Positions 8,974-17,483 of a stretch of 51,715 nt of DNA are shown here, piece by piece. Source of the DNA: Psychrobacter sp. (GTDB lineage Bacteria; Pseudomonadota; Gammaproteobacteria; Pseudomonadales; Moraxellaceae). Every line of letters begins with the position of its first letter. Position 1 is the first letter of the stretch. Under the pieces are notes generated by a model. That model saw only the letters and a list, made by a program, of their open reading frames with translations, was not told where the DNA came from and did not search any database. The stretch covers positions 1-51,715 of the forward strand of contig JARIDJ010000029.1 of assembly GCA_029267175.1 (NCBI GenBank), written 5' to 3'. The translations under genes were made by a program, and so were the position numbers.

Positions 8974-9121
8974 TATAATAACGTAAAATGACAACTATTG
9001 TGAACCGTATTCTTAGGATCTGCTAGACATTCACATTCGGTGACGATGTGTTTACGGCAATAATGCAGTTGTCATGCTAACATTAACGCGACTTTCCAAC
9101 ACTATTAATGCTAGCTGTTTT
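8974..9121 (+). ncRNA. candidate structured RNA or leader upstream of ubiG
   Basis: A TATAAT at 8974-8979 would start RNA near 8986, just before a nested foldable segment: ATGACAACT (8988-8996) pairs with AGTTGTCAT (9067-9075), ATTG with CAAT, CCGTA with TACGG, and CACAT...ATGTG forms an inner hairpin. A second hairpin, GCTAACATTAA (9076-9086) with TTAATGCTAGC (9105-9115), is followed by TGTTTT, like a weak terminator. It may be a small RNA or a ubiG leader. No known family recognised and no good -35 seen. The rest of the gap 8890-9289 holds nothing else I can support. Confidence 0.35.
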
Positions 9122-9289
9122 AATGCTGGTAACTATAAATGTCTACACCGAAGCTATCTATACTGATACTCATATCAACAGACATTGTTAAAATCCGTTT
9201 GCTAAAGGCTTATCGATTATTAAGTTAAATAACCTAATAATCAAAATAATCCAACTATAATGACAATAATGATATTTAAGGAAACCTTT

Positions 9290-10102
9290 ATGAGCTCAAC
9301 GCTATCTAATCAAGAGAACAATGTTGCTATCAAGGCAGAGACTGGCACTATAACCAATGTTGACCCTAGTGAAGTGGATAAATTCAATAAACTTGCCGGC
9401 GAGTGGTGGGACAAAACCGGAGCTTTTGCTACTTTGCATGAGATTAACCCTTTGCGTTTAAACTGGATCACCGAAAATGTTGAGCGCGGTTATCAGAGCG
9501 CAGATATTAGTAAGACAGCCGCTGATGGTCTACAAAACAAAAAAATCGTTGATGTTGGCTGCGGCGGCGGTATTTTATCTGAGTCAATGGCGCGGCGCGG
9601 GGCCGATGTGACAGGGATCGATTTGGGCACAGAAAACCTAAAAGCGGCAACCCTGCACGCGCAGCAAAGCGGTCTTGAGGACACGCTACGCTATCAGCAT
9701 ATCGCTGTTGAAGAGTTTGCCGCGCAGCATGCAGGTCAGTTCGATGTCGTCACCTGTATGGAGATGTTGGAGCACGTGCCAGATCCAAGCGCTATCGTAC
9801 AGGCGTGTTATGATCTGTTAGCGCCAGGCGGCGTTTGTGTGTTATCCACTATCAATCGCAATCCCAAATCCTATCTATTTGCTATCGTTGGCGCTGAATA
9901 TGTGCTGCGGTTATTGGATCGCGGCACTCATGACTATGGCAAATTTATTACGCCAAGCGAGCTGGATAAAATGGCTATCAACTCAGGTTTTAGTCGCCAA
10001 GATATTATTGGTCTGCATTATAATCCAATCACCAAACGCTATTGGCTGGCACAAAATGTCGATGTTAATTATATGATGGCGGTGCACAAGCCTAGCGCTT
10101 AA
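9290..10102 (+). CDS. ubiG: ubiquinone biosynthesis O-methyltransferase UbiG
   Basis: A 270-residue SAM-dependent methyltransferase that performs both O-methylations of ubiquinone biosynthesis. Landmarks: VDKFNKLAGEWWDKTGAFATLHEINPLRLNWI at the start of the domain, SAM motif I VDVGCGGGILSESMARRGADVTGID, CMEMLEHVPDP, and the C-terminal GLHYNP. Start taken at ATG 9290, seven bases after AAGGA, rather than the upstream in-frame ATG at 9260 which has no RBS. It is followed at 49 bases by mupP and then yciK, an order also found in Pseudomonas. Confidence 0.95.
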   Translation: MSSTLSNQENNVAIKAETGTITNVDPSEVDKFNKLAGEWWDKTGAFATLHEINPLRLNWITENVERGYQSADISKTAADGLQNKKIVDVGCGGGILSESMARRGADVTGIDLGTENLKAATLHAQQSGLEDTLRYQHIAVEEFAAQHAGQFDVVTCMEMLEHVPDPSAIVQACYDLLAPGGVCVLSTINRNPKSYLFAIVGAEYVLRLLDRGTHDYGKFITPSELDKMAINSGFSRQDIIGLHYNPITKRYWLAQNVDVNYMMAVHKPSA

Positions 10103-10151
10103 TGTTATATCAGTAACTCTATTAACTTTTTTATCAATTCAGGCAGCTACT

Positions 10152-10862
10152 ATGACTAATTTTGTAAAAGCAGTGCTGTTCGATCTCGATGGTACTTTGA
10201 TCGATACCGCTGCTGATTTTGTACGCATTATAGCCAAGATGAGTGCTGAGAATAACTGGCAGGCACCACCTGAAGCGGCTATTCGTCAGCAAGTCTCTGC
10301 TGGTGCTTCATCGATGGTCAAGCTGATGCTAGAGCAAAATGGTCAAACACAAGTCACCGAAGAGGCGCTGCTAGAGTATCGGCAACAGTTTTTGGATGAG
10401 TATGAAGCCGATATCTGTGTCGATAGCTGCGTCTTTGACGAGCTTGAAGAGCTATTAAGCACGCTTGAGCAAAGAGGTACTCCTTGGGGTATTGTGACCA
10501 ATAAACCGCGCTACTTAGCCGAATTATTACTCAATAAAATGCAGTTGGATGAGCGCTGTTCGGTACTAGTCTGCCCAGAAGATGTGGCGCGTACCAAGCC
10601 TGATCCTGAGCCTATGTACTTAGCACTAGAAAAACTTGGGATAGCGCGTGGTGGCTCTGCTTGTGTACTATATGTGGGTGATCATATTCGTGATATCGAG
10701 GCGGGTAACGCTGCTGGTATGCCGACAATTTTAGCTGCTTATGGCTATATACCGCTAGAGGATCAGCAAAACCTCAAAAAATGGGACGCCACTCATATTG
10801 TGGAGACCCCAATGCAGCTTAAACAACTGTTATTATCCTCTGGCAAGTTTGATTATCTATAA
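10152..10862 (+). CDS. mupP: HAD phosphatase MupP/Gph (MurNAc-6-phosphate phosphatase)
   Basis: A 236-residue HAD-superfamily phosphatase. It shows motif I FDLDGTLIDTAADF (nucleophile Asp plus acid/base Asp), motif II (IVTNKPRYLAELL), the motif III Lys (ARTKPDPEPM) and motif IV (VLYVGDHIRDIEAGNAAGM). By sequence alone it could be phosphoglycolate phosphatase. The ubiG-mupP-yciK order is that of Pseudomonas, where this protein dephosphorylates MurNAc-6-phosphate for the AmgK/MurU wall-recycling route; that function is inferred from context. The final codons (FDYL-stop) fall in an 18-bp perfect tandem duplication (10848-10883). Confidence 0.82.
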   Translation: MTNFVKAVLFDLDGTLIDTAADFVRIIAKMSAENNWQAPPEAAIRQQVSAGASSMVKLMLEQNGQTQVTEEALLEYRQQFLDEYEADICVDSCVFDELEELLSTLEQRGTPWGIVTNKPRYLAELLLNKMQLDERCSVLVCPEDVARTKPDPEPMYLALEKLGIARGGSACVLYVGDHIRDIEAGNAAGMPTILAAYGYIPLEDQQNLKKWDATHIVETPMQLKQLLLSSGKFDYL

Positions 10863-10883
10863 GTGTTTGATTATCTATAAGTG
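10848..10883. repeat. 18-bp perfect tandem duplication over mupP stop
   Basis: TTTGATTATCTATAAGTG occurs twice in direct succession (10848-10865 and 10866-10883). The first copy encodes the last four residues and stop of mupP; the second lies in the intergenic gap. It looks like a recent slippage duplication. Confidence 0.9.
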
Positions 10884-10942
10884 AAAGCTTTGTTTTTATA
10901 AATAGTATAAATTTTAATAAACCGATAGCAGTGAGCCATACC

Positions 10943-11755
10943 ATGAGTAATTCTACAAGTAGTCCTGTAAACCAAAATAATAGTTCCCCCTTAAGCCACG
11001 AGCAAATCCGTAATTTTGTTGCAGCAGATAACTGCTTAGCGGGCAAAGTTATTTTAGTGACTGGCGCTGGTGCTGGCATCGGCCGCGTAGCTGCCTTAAC
11101 CTATGCTCGCTTTGGCGCAACCGTTTTATTGCTAGGCAGAACACTAAGTAAGCTTGAAGCGGTCTATGATGAGATTGAGACTATGGGCGCACAGCAGCCG
11201 GCTATCTTGCCTATGGATCTAGAAAAAGCCAGTTATGATGAGATGCAAAAGCTTGAGCGCCTGATCGATAGCGAATTTGGACAATTAGATGGTATTCTTA
11301 ATAATGCCGCTATTTTGGGTAATTTAACGCCGCTTGAGATGTATGATGTTGATACCTTTGCCAAAGTGATGCACGTCAATTGTACCGCTACCTTTATGCT
11401 CACCCAAGCCCTGCTACCGCTATTAAAAGATGCCAAAAACGGCTCTATTATCTTTACCTCAAGCAGTGTCGGCACGCATCCACGCGCTTTTTGGGGGGCT
11501 TATGCGCTATCTAAGCAAGCGATAGAAGGCATGAGTGATATCTTCACCCAAGAAACCAAGAACACTACTAATTTGCGCTTTAATTGTATCAATCCGGGCG
11601 GCACTCGTACCAATATGCGCGCTCATGCCTTTCCAGGTGAGAGCCCTATGAGTCTAAAAACACCAGAAGATATCATGGGCGGTTATATCGCTTTGATGAG
11701 TGATGAAAGTATCGGCGTACGTGGACAAGTTGTCGCACTACAGCCTAAAGATTAA
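10943..11755 (+). CDS. yciK: short-chain dehydrogenase YciK
   Basis: A 270-residue classical SDR-type oxidoreductase. The nucleotide-binding site is VTGAGAGIGRVAALTYARFG; the Asn motif is LNNAAIL; the catalytic Ser lies in IIFTSSSVGTHPRAFWG and the Tyr/Lys pair in YALSKQAIEGM. The insertion and ending (TRTNMRAHAFPGE, ...LQPKD) fit the YciK branch. Substrate unknown. Start set at ATG 10943; a GTG at 10931 in the same frame is possible and neither has a clear RBS. It follows mupP by 80 bases, probably in one operon with ubiG and mupP. Confidence 0.88.
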   Translation: MSNSTSSPVNQNNSSPLSHEQIRNFVAADNCLAGKVILVTGAGAGIGRVAALTYARFGATVLLLGRTLSKLEAVYDEIETMGAQQPAILPMDLEKASYDEMQKLERLIDSEFGQLDGILNNAAILGNLTPLEMYDVDTFAKVMHVNCTATFMLTQALLPLLKDAKNGSIIFTSSSVGTHPRAFWGAYALSKQAIEGMSDIFTQETKNTTNLRFNCINPGGTRTNMRAHAFPGESPMSLKTPEDIMGGYIALMSDESIGVRGQVVALQPKD

Positions 11756-11963
11756 TAAATAACAGTGCAAAACAGTAGTCATCTTTTATAGTCTTAATTG
11801 AGACTTTTATTAGCATAAAGCACAGCTCATTAATTGTCGGCTTGTACCCATATCATACTATTGAAAACAATGCCTTAAGCCCCATCTAGTTGTAATTAAA
11901 GACTTTTATGCGGTTTATTAAATAAATAAACGAGCAGAGATAATCCATAAAAAGGATAAAATT

Positions 11964-12230
11964 ATGGCAGGTGGATGGGCAAGAGATGGAGCAGAACATG
12001 AGCAAATGGATGCGACTGTTAACGATGCGCTAGATCGAGTCAGACAAGCGTTACCTAAAGGGGAGAGCGCAGAGTACTGTGATGAATGCGGTGAGCCGAT
12101 ACCTGAGGCGCGAAGGAAAGCGGTACCTGGCGTACAACATTGTATAGGCTGTCAAAACGAGCTTGAAAAAGTGACCAAAGCGGCGGAGCTATTTAATCGC
12201 CGCGGTAGTAAAGACAGCCAATTGCGCTAA
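11964..12230 (+). CDS. ybiI: DksA/TraR-type zinc finger protein YbiI
   Basis: An 88-residue protein of the same length as E. coli YbiI and ending in the same NRRGSKDSQLR. The four-Cys zinc finger is CDECGEPIPEARRKAVPGVQHCIGC, as in DksA/TraR proteins. The N-terminus MAGGWARDGAEHEQMDATV also matches. Relatives such as TraR bind RNA polymerase through the secondary channel; YbiI itself has no firmly assigned role. The RBS is AAAAGGAT about nine bases upstream. Confidence 0.92.
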   Translation: MAGGWARDGAEHEQMDATVNDALDRVRQALPKGESAEYCDECGEPIPEARRKAVPGVQHCIGCQNELEKVTKAAELFNRRGSKDSQLR

Positions 12231-12243
12231 CCGCTTGATAGTC

Positions 12244-12283
12244 ATAATAAAAAACCAACCTTAGCCGATTGGTTTTTTATTAT
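12244..12283. terminator. bidirectional terminator, ybiI / exoD
   Basis: ATAATAAAAAACCAA (12244-12258) is perfectly inverted at 12269-12283 with a 10-base loop, giving A- and T-tracts on the two sides. It separates convergent ybiI and exoD. Confidence 0.85.
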
Positions 12284-12309
12284 AAAGGCACTTATTATAA
12301 AAGCACTTA

Positions 12310-13029
12310 TTATAGAAGTACTAGGGTAACTAAAAAATAAATAGTCGCTAGATTTAGCAATAGACCCGCTAAAAACACATAGCCATCTTCTGTGATTAAA
12401 GCGATAGCAAATAAAATGACAGAAGCGGCCGGAATCATAACGGCAAAAGGTACTAGCTCTAGCGGAATCATAGCAAGGGCGGCAAAAATACAAAGGGCTG
12501 CTGCGACTTTTTTGGCCTTATTAGAAGACAGCGACTCAATTCTTGGCTTAACTACTTTATCTATCCACTGGGTAGCCTTTGAGGCGATATTCACCCCTTT
12601 ATGCAGCTTGTCCTTGTCAAAAGAGACGTTATTGACAAATTGCGGTAGCCAAGGCCGCTCTTTGCCAAAAAGCATCTGGATGCTAATTAAAATAATAAGC
12701 ACACCGCAGACTGTCGGCACACCAGGAATACCGCCAGTTGGCATAATGGCAATGAGCGCCGGAGCAAATATTAGAGGTCCAAAGCCCTTAGAGCGTAGCT
12801 CATCCATAACCTCGCCAATACTTATCTTGCCAGCGTCGTTATCGGGATCTAATTGCTCAAGGACAGCAGTCAGGCTGTTATCTGCCGAATTATTGTTTGA
12901 GCAACAATGCTCTGCCTTTGAATCATTTTTCGCAGGATGAGCGTGCCGATGCTCATCCTCCTTATTACAAGACTGATCGTGTTTTACCTCGACTTTGGAT
13001 TTGTGAAAAGAAGAGTTATTGTCTGTCAC
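12310..13029 (-). CDS. ExoD-family membrane protein with His/Cys-rich N-terminus
   Basis: A 239-residue protein whose C-terminal ~180 residues match the ExoD family: ISIGEVMDELRSKGFG, PTGGIPGVPTVCGVLI, LFGKERPWLPQFV, and a hydrophobic C-terminus with several membrane helices. ExoD was described in rhizobial exopolysaccharide synthesis but its biochemical role is unknown. Odd feature: the first 50 residues are hydrophilic and rich in His and Cys (EDEHRHAHP, EHCCSN), which could bind metal. It lies just downstream of ompR on the same strand (23 bases), so the two may be co-transcribed. Confidence 0.82.
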   Translation of the reverse strand: MTDNNSSFHKSKVEVKHDQSCNKEDEHRHAHPAKNDSKAEHCCSNNNSADNSLTAVLEQLDPDNDAGKISIGEVMDELRSKGFGPLIFAPALIAIMPTGGIPGVPTVCGVLIILISIQMLFGKERPWLPQFVNNVSFDKDKLHKGVNIASKATQWIDKVVKPRIESLSSNKAKKVAAALCIFAALAMIPLELVPFAVMIPAASVILFAIALITEDGYVFLAGLLLNLATIYFLVTLVLL

Positions 13030-13052
13030 AATGGCTCCTAAACGCTTATCCC

Positions 13053-13808
13053 TTATTCGTCTTCAGCGTTACCATCCGCTTCATCCGGCACAAATACATA
13101 ACCCACGCCCCAAACGGTTTGGATATAACGCGCTTGTGAAGGGTTATCTTCGATTAAGCGGCGCAAGCGCGAGACTTGCACATCAATAGAGCGCTCCATC
13201 GCCCCCCACTCGCGACCACGCGCTAGGTTCATCAGCTTATCACGAGTCAAAGGCTCTCGAGGATGCTGGACTAAGGCCTTTAGGACGGAGAACTCACCGG
13301 TGGTCAAAGTCACTACATTACCATCGCGTTTGAGCGTACGCGTCGATAAATCAAGCGTCCAAGGGCCAAATTCGACCACTTCTAACTGATGACTTGGCGC
13401 GCCGGGTAGCTCACGATTTTGCCGACGTAGTACCGCTTTGATACGGGCGAGTAGCTCTTTTGGGTTAAAGGGTTTTGGTAGATAATCATCAGCACCAGCA
13501 TCTAAACCCGCGATACGATCAGCATCGCCGCCTTTTGCCGTTAGCATAATAATAGGAATATCAGCATTGTCAGCACGCAAGCGCTTACAGATGCTAATGC
13601 CATCCTCACCTGGCAACATCAAGTCCAATACTACCAAGGAGAAAAGTTCGCGCTGCATGAGCTTATCCATCTGACTGCCATCATGAGCGGTACGTACCAC
13701 AAAACCGTCATCTTCTAGAAAGCGCTGGAGTAGCGAGCGCAGGCGCGCGTCATCATCAACGACTAAGATGCGCTGAGTCATAGTATCAGGGCCTTTATTG
13801 TCACTCAT
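13053..13808 (-). CDS. ompR: response regulator OmpR
   Basis: A 251-residue winged-helix response regulator. The receiver domain has the acidic pocket VVDDD, phospho-acceptor Asp62 in LDLMLPGEDG, TAKG and the Lys in YLPKPFNPKELLARI. The output domain shows LTTGEFSVLKALVQHPREPLTRDKLMNLARGREWGAMERSIDVQVSRLRR and ends IQTVWGVGYVFVPD, nearly the E. coli OmpR sequence. It regulates porin and envelope genes. The start at 13808 has AGGAT eight bases upstream; a start at 13781 (MTQRILVV) is also possible. Its kinase, envZ, is not adjacent but at 1243-2682. Confidence 0.93.
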   Translation of the reverse strand: MSDNKGPDTMTQRILVVDDDARLRSLLQRFLEDDGFVVRTAHDGSQMDKLMQRELFSLVVLDLMLPGEDGISICKRLRADNADIPIIMLTAKGGDADRIAGLDAGADDYLPKPFNPKELLARIKAVLRRQNRELPGAPSHQLEVVEFGPWTLDLSTRTLKRDGNVVTLTTGEFSVLKALVQHPREPLTRDKLMNLARGREWGAMERSIDVQVSRLRRLIEDNPSQARYIQTVWGVGYVFVPDEADGNAEDE

Positions 13809-14127
13809 ATAGATATCCTTTAATGAACGTTATTATTATAAAAATCGAATTAAGCAGGGGTAGTAGTAATGCTTTAACCACAGCTGCCTATATTTTTAGT
13901 ATTAGCGCAGGCTGAAGTTAGGAGTAGTGACTTCAGTGTATAAGATTGTGCTACTAATTGCATCACTTGTTCACTCAAATGCTGTATGCGTTTGTTTAAC
14001 AGTAGTCGCCAAACTGCTATTTGTTCATTTTTTAGACATTTTGGCCAATAAAAACCTCATTTTATCGATAAAAAACAGCGATAAGCAGCAAAATTATAAA
14101 AAGGATTATAATTCAGTCAGCTTTTGC
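13809..14127. other. divergent intergenic region, ompR / tex
   Basis: About 320 bases between divergent ompR and tex. It must hold both promoters. Apart from the tex -10 element just beyond its right end, I see no convincing operator or gene. The in-frame open stretch upstream of tex (from 13927) encodes no plausible protein part. Confidence 0.4.
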
Positions 14128-14133
14128 TATAAT
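14128..14133 (+). promoter_or_regulatory. -10 element for tex
   Basis: TATAAT in the context TTGCTATAATG, 34 bases before the ATG at 14167. It predicts a transcript start near 14140 and thus a short leader, which supports the downstream start codon for tex. Confidence 0.5.
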
Positions 14134-14166
14134 GCCAATCAACATTTCTTAATGATTGATACGTAT

Positions 14167-16695
14167 ATGAGTAGCACTGATAGCTTAACGTCATCGCCAG
14201 TCGCAACCAATGCACACGGACTAGATGCAACCACACACGCGAATATTCACGACAAGCTTGCTCGCGCGCTTGGCATTAAGACAGATCAAGTCAATGCGTT
14301 TGTCAAACTTTATGATGAAGGAGCAACCGTTCCTTTTATAGCGCGTTATCGCAAAGAAAAAACCCAAAACCTCGACGATACGCAGCTACGAGCCTTGGAG
14401 AAGTCGCTAAATTATGAGCGCGATATGGCAAGTCGTCGCCTCAAAATCACTGAGTTACTACGCGCGCAAGATAATCTCACCGATGAGCTGCAAACTCGCA
14501 TTGATAATGCTAGCTCCAAGCTTGAATTGGAAGATATCTATTTGCCTTATCGTCCGCGTCGCCGTTCACCAGCTGCTAAGGCTCGCGCTGCTGGTTTGGA
14601 TAAAGCGGCACAAGCGCTGTTAACGCAAGAGCTAACGCCAACTGAAGCGCTAGCGGACTATCAAGCGCCTACTAGCATCACTGATGATAGCGGCAATGAG
14701 ATCGAGGTTGATTTTAGCGACTTTGATAAGCAGCTAGCAGGTGTGCAGGCCATCATCGTTGATGAGTGGACGCAGGCTCTTGATCTACTCGATAATTTGC
14801 GTAACGGCTTTGCCAAAACCGCTAGTATAGTATCGGCGGTCGCAAGCGACGATAAGCGTGAAGTCGGTGAAAAATTCAAAGATTATTTTGAGCATAGTGA
14901 AGCACTAGCGCGTCTGCCTAACCATCGCCTGTTAGCTATGTTACGTGGTCGCCAAGAAAACGTCTTAGGTCTCAAGATAGAAGGCGAAGATGCGCCTTTT
15001 GTTGAAAAGATTATTAGTCATTTTAATGTTGATAGCACCGCGCCTATCGAGCGTCGTGAGTTTCTAATCGAGGCCGCCAATAGCTTGTGGAAAGACAAAT
15101 GGCGTCCACATATCGAGCATCGTCTCTTGACGGAGAAGCGCTTAACCGCAGAAGCAGATGCTATCGATGTGTTTGCCAATAACTTACAGCACTTATTAAT
15201 GTCAGCGCCAGCAGGACGTAAAGTCATACTAGGAGTAGATCCTGGTATTCGCCACGGGGTAAAGATGGCTATCATCGATGCTCAAGGTCATGTAATGCTT
15301 GATAATGATGGCAAAGCAGTCGTTGCTACCGTGTATCCATTTGCTCCTGATAATAAGATGGCTGAGGCCAAAGCCGTTATCGATGAATTATTAAGTACTT
15401 ATAAGGTCGATTTGGTCGCTATCGGTAATGGCACCGCAAGCCGTGAGACGGATGCGATGATAAAAGAGATTTTGGCCGCTAATAATACTCTAAAAGCCAA
15501 AGCGGTCATTGTGAACGAATCAGGCGCGTCCGTTTATTCTGCTAGTGAGCTGGCAAGCGATGAATTGGCTGATTTGGACGTTTCGGTACGCGGCGCCGTC
15601 TCCATCGCTCGCCGGCTACAAGATCCGTTATCTGAGCTGGTTAAAGTTGATCCAAAAGCGATTGGAGTCGGTCAATATCAGCATGATGTCAACCAAAACC
15701 AACTGGCAGATAGCCTCGATAAAGTCACGCAAGATAGCGTGAATGCAGTTGGGGTCGATGTCAATACCGCAAGTCCTGCGATACTGGCGCACATTGCTGG
15801 TCTTAATCGTAATGTCGCGCAGCAGATCGTCACCTACCGCAAAGAGCACGGCGCTTTTGCTAGTCGTGAAGCGCTAAAAGAGGTACCGCGTTTAGGTGTG
15901 AAAACCTTTGAGCAAGCAGCAGGATTTTTGCGCGTGCATGGCGGCGATAATCCACTTGATGCCACGGGCGTGCATCCAGAGAGTTATGAGTTAGTCAATA
16001 GCTTACTTACGCATACTAATAAAGAGCTGAGCGAGATCATCGGTAATGATGGGCTGCTAAATAGCATTGACACTAGTGCTATCGCCGCTAATGATGACAA
16101 TATCAGCGTCAAAGCAATATTAGAAGAGCTTGCCAAGCCAGCTCGTGATCCGCGTCCAGAGTTTAAAACCGCAAACTTTCGTGATGATGTAAACAGTATC
16201 AAAGATCTAAGCGAAGGAATGGTTTTAGAGGGCGTAGTGACCAATGTCACCGCTTTTGGTTGTTTCGTCGATGTCGGCGTTCATCAAGATGGGTTAGTAC
16301 ACATCTCGCAAATGGCCAATGACTTTGTCGCTGATCCGATGAACCGTGTCAAGCCAGGTGATATCATCAGCGTACGTGTAATCTCTATTGATGAGCCGCG
16401 TGGACGTATTGGTTTTAGCATGAAGCCTGAAACCTCAAAGCCTGAGGGCCGAGTACAGTCCGCAGCAGCGGCAAAAGAGAAAGCGACGACTAGCACTGAT
16501 AAGCCAAAACCTACAAGCGATAAGCGTCAAGCTAATGAGGATAAGCGCTCAGCGCCACGTGGTAAACGTAGCGACAAAGACCGTAAGACGAGTAATCCGC
16601 AAAATCGTAGCGCAAAACCAAAAGCTGAAGCGCCTAGCAAAATTGGCACCTTAGGAGCGCTATTGCAAGAAGCGGGTATCACTAAAAAAAAGTAA
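14167..16695 (+). CDS. tex: Tex-family RNA-binding transcription accessory protein
   Basis: An 842-residue nucleic-acid-binding protein. Domains in order: N-terminal helical Tex region (VPFIARYRKEKTQNLDD, then LEDIYLPYRPRRR), a YqgF/RNase H-like fold (ILGVDPGIRHGVKMAIID), helix-hairpin-helix repeats (DVNTASPAILAHIAGLNRNVAQQI), and an S1 domain at about 683-752 (EGMVLEGVVTNVTAFGCFVDVGVHQDGLVHISQM). Tex is linked to transcription and stress survival; its exact role is unclear. It is about 70 residues longer than E. coli Tex because of a Lys/Arg/Ser-rich tail. Start at ATG 14167 (MSSTDS); ATG 14152 is an alternative. Confidence 0.94.
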   Translation: MSSTDSLTSSPVATNAHGLDATTHANIHDKLARALGIKTDQVNAFVKLYDEGATVPFIARYRKEKTQNLDDTQLRALEKSLNYERDMASRRLKITELLRAQDNLTDELQTRIDNASSKLELEDIYLPYRPRRRSPAAKARAAGLDKAAQALLTQELTPTEALADYQAPTSITDDSGNEIEVDFSDFDKQLAGVQAIIVDEWTQALDLLDNLRNGFAKTASIVSAVASDDKREVGEKFKDYFEHSEALARLPNHRLLAMLRGRQENVLGLKIEGEDAPFVEKIISHFNVDSTAPIERREFLIEAANSLWKDKWRPHIEHRLLTEKRLTAEADAIDVFANNLQHLLMSAPAGRKVILGVDPGIRHGVKMAIIDAQGHVMLDNDGKAVVATVYPFAPDNKMAEAKAVIDELLSTYKVDLVAIGNGTASRETDAMIKEILAANNTLKAKAVIVNESGASVYSASELASDELADLDVSVRGAVSIARRLQDPLSELVKVDPKAIGVGQYQHDVNQNQLADSLDKVTQDSVNAVGVDVNTASPAILAHIAGLNRNVAQQIVTYRKEHGAFASREALKEVPRLGVKTFEQAAGFLRVHGGDNPLDATGVHPESYELVNSLLTHTNKELSEIIGNDGLLNSIDTSAIAANDDNISVKAILEELAKPARDPRPEFKTANFRDDVNSIKDLSEGMVLEGVVTNVTAFGCFVDVGVHQDGLVHISQMANDFVADPMNRVKPGDIISVRVISIDEPRGRIGFSMKPETSKPEGRVQSAAAAKEKATTSTDKPKPTSDKRQANEDKRSAPRGKRSDKDRKTSNPQNRSAKPKAEAPSKIGTLGALLQEAGITKKK

Positions 16696-16746
16696 TAAAG
16701 AAAAAGTAAGACATAAGTAATTAATTAGTACTCATGTTATTAATAT

Positions 16747-16777
16747 AAAAAAAGGCAGCCGATGGGCTGCCTTTTTA
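16747..16777. terminator. bidirectional terminator after tex
   Basis: AAAAAGGCAGCC and GGCTGCCTTTTT around a 4-base loop (16747-16777). It ends tex and probably also the convergent gene at 16843-17265. Confidence 0.9.
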
Positions 16778-16842
16778 TGTGAGTAAATACTTATAAACGA
16801 TTTAAGTTTTTTATTTTGATTAGCCATATATCCCTAAACAAC

Positions 16843-17265
16843 TTACTGTACTACAATACGTCGGCTTTCGATGAACTCAACTTCACCAGGCTGGGTCGCG
16901 ACAAGCTCACCGCGTCGATCTTGTATTTTTTGTTGTAAAGTATTAGGTGCAGGTGTGACACGCATATCAGCTGGAGTAATATTACCCGTTTGTACTCTCT
17001 CACCCATTAATAAAGGCTGGTCAACACGCAAGTTTGGCGACGAAGCTCTGATTGCAGCTGTGCCCTCTTGATTAATCTCGACCTCACCTGGCTGAGTAGC
17101 TAATAGCTCACCATCCGGCCCTTGTATCTTAGACTGTAGAGTATTTGGGGCAGGAGTAGTGCGCATATCAGCTGGAGTAACACTACCTGTATTATAAGCT
17201 GCAAAAGCTAAAGTTGGTAAAGCAAGCACGGCACTAATAGCAATAGATAAAATTCGAGTTTTCAT
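16843..17265 (-). CDS. secreted protein with two internal repeats, 140 aa
   Basis: A small exported protein of unknown function. A signal peptide (MKTRILSIAISAVLALPTLAFA) precedes two copies of a 38-residue unit, at residues 26-63 and 93-130, built on TPADMRxTPAPNTLQxKIQ and GELxATQPGEVE; the copies agree at 30 of 38 positions. A spacer of 29 residues separates them. No Cys, no membrane segment in the mature part. Probably periplasmic. AAGGAG lies a few bases upstream of the start. The next gene upstream on this strand (17484-18311) also encodes an exported protein. Confidence 0.75.
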   Translation of the reverse strand: MKTRILSIAISAVLALPTLAFAAYNTGSVTPADMRTTPAPNTLQSKIQGPDGELLATQPGEVEINQEGTAAIRASSPNLRVDQPLLMGERVQTGNITPADMRVTPAPNTLQQKIQDRRGELVATQPGEVEFIESRRIVVQ

Positions 17266-17483
17266 AAACTAACTCCTTCAATGAATTAATATAACGGTTT
17301 TATAGTAGCCACGGTATAAAGTAGCTTCTTATATAAAGTACTAGTTATAAGACTAATCATTCAGTAATAAAAAATTAACTATTAGTGTAGTAATGTAGTT
17401 TATAGAGCTAATTGATGACTCTACTTACAAAAACTCATCAATTAGCTGAACTTAAACCCTGATGCTTTAAATTACCGTTATAG

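Noticed and set aside
13927..14166. N-terminal 80-codon extension of tex
   Set aside because: It begins at GTG without an RBS, lies mostly before the predicted -10 element at 14128, and has no similarity to Tex N-termini.
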